Shown here in pieces: positions 63,801 through 64,000 of a DNA stretch of 64,000 nucleotides (within the stretch, counting starts at the first letter, position 1; each line of letters begins with the position of its first letter). The position numbers and the translations under genes are program-made. Below the pieces are notes generated by a model. It saw only the letters and a list, made by a program, of their open reading frames with translations, was not told where the DNA came from and did no database searches. Origin of the DNA: Pomphorhynchus laevis (lineage: Eukaryota > Acanthocephala > Palaeacanthocephala > Echinorhynchida > Pomphorhynchidae); the NCBI GenBank assembly GCA_012934845.2, contig WNNJ02001618.1:116173-180172 (forward strand), written 5' to 3'.

Positions 63801-63976
63801 TTTTTTGATGTCAAAACATCAAAAAAGTTTGAGATCTAAAGTAAATACAATTATCTGACGAAGGCTTTAGCCGAAACGTAATAATATTGCTCGTACTTTA
63901 ACACCAGTTAATTCTTTAATATTAATATATGAACGAATACAATAAGTATCCTGGTCGTCGGTGTCAAGTCTTTCCT
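63801..63976 (+). other. PLE-like 3' tail (fifth family)
   Basis: Starts with the palindrome TTTTTTGATGT-CAAA-ACATCAAAAAA. It then has GTTTGAGATCTAAAGTAAAT, shared with the palindromic element at 28 kb, and CTGACGA-AGGCTTTAGCC-GAAACG at 63855-63876. No coding sequence attached. Confidence 0.6.
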
Positions 63977-64000
63977 AATATATATATATATATATATATA
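63977..64000. repeat. (TA)n at window edge
   Basis: Perfect TA dinucleotide run to the end of the window. Confidence 0.95.

Overview
This window reads as a transposon graveyard in the nuclear genome of an invertebrate. An arthropod is likely, but the sequence alone does not settle the species. The DNA is AT-rich, and almost every stretch with coding character belongs to a reverse-transcribing element. I found no convincing host gene, tRNA, rRNA or CRISPR array. I use informal names for the element families. LINE_A, LINE_B and LINE_C are non-LTR elements with a C-terminal restriction-like endonuclease (REL). The RTE-type LINE, LINE_E (L2/CR1-like), LINE_F (Jockey/R1/I-like) and LINE_G/H (CR1-like) are apurinic-endonuclease or related LINEs. 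At least four Penelope-like element (PLE) lineages are present, one of them with the permuted Naiad-type domain order (GIY-YIG before the RT).

Layout. 1-1.6 kb: Naiad pieces, including a tandem junction. 1.6-3.8 kb: LINE_A. 5.0-8.15 kb: a decayed LINE_B on the minus strand. 8.5-9.1 kb: a perfect hairpin joined to a LINE_C 3' end. 9.2-11.8 kb: PLE with C-terminal GIY-YIG, plus a chimeric LINE/PLE ORF. 11.8-22.4 kb: one minus-strand LINE_C copy split by three insertions: LINE_E no. 1 (itself holding a 1.5-kb long-TIR element), LINE_E no. 2 (headed by a 16-bp minisatellite), and an apparently intact RTE LINE with a 15-bp target-site duplication. 22.5-27.3 kb: two plus-strand LINE_C copies. 27.3-29.8 kb: LINE_G with a palindromic insert. 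29.9-33.8 kb: more LINE_C pieces. 33.8-36.2 kb: a decayed LINE_F. 37.8-39.8 kb: Naiad RT copy between two blocks of a 17-bp minisatellite. 40.0-46.9 kb: well-preserved LINE_B with a Naiad inserted in its ORF and an unusual roughly 430-residue C-terminal extension. 48.7-52.6 kb: LINE_F with both ORFs. 53.1-57.1 kb: a 23-unit satellite of 173-178 bp. 59.2-60.5 kb: inverted pair of PLE GIY-YIG copies. 60.5-64 kb: Naiad tails, LINE_F fragment, another PLE and (TA)n.

A theme crosses many of these units. The 3' ends of several PLEs, three palindromic mini-elements and every satellite monomer share a hammerhead-like signature: CTGANGA, a short hairpin, then CGAAA. Stems I and III of a true hammerhead ribozyme are not evident, so I treat it as a hammerhead-like or vestigial motif. 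It suggests that the palindromes and the 4-kb satellite descend from PLE 3' ends. No pathway or operon is present. The relationships among the units are those of nested insertion, truncation and amplification.
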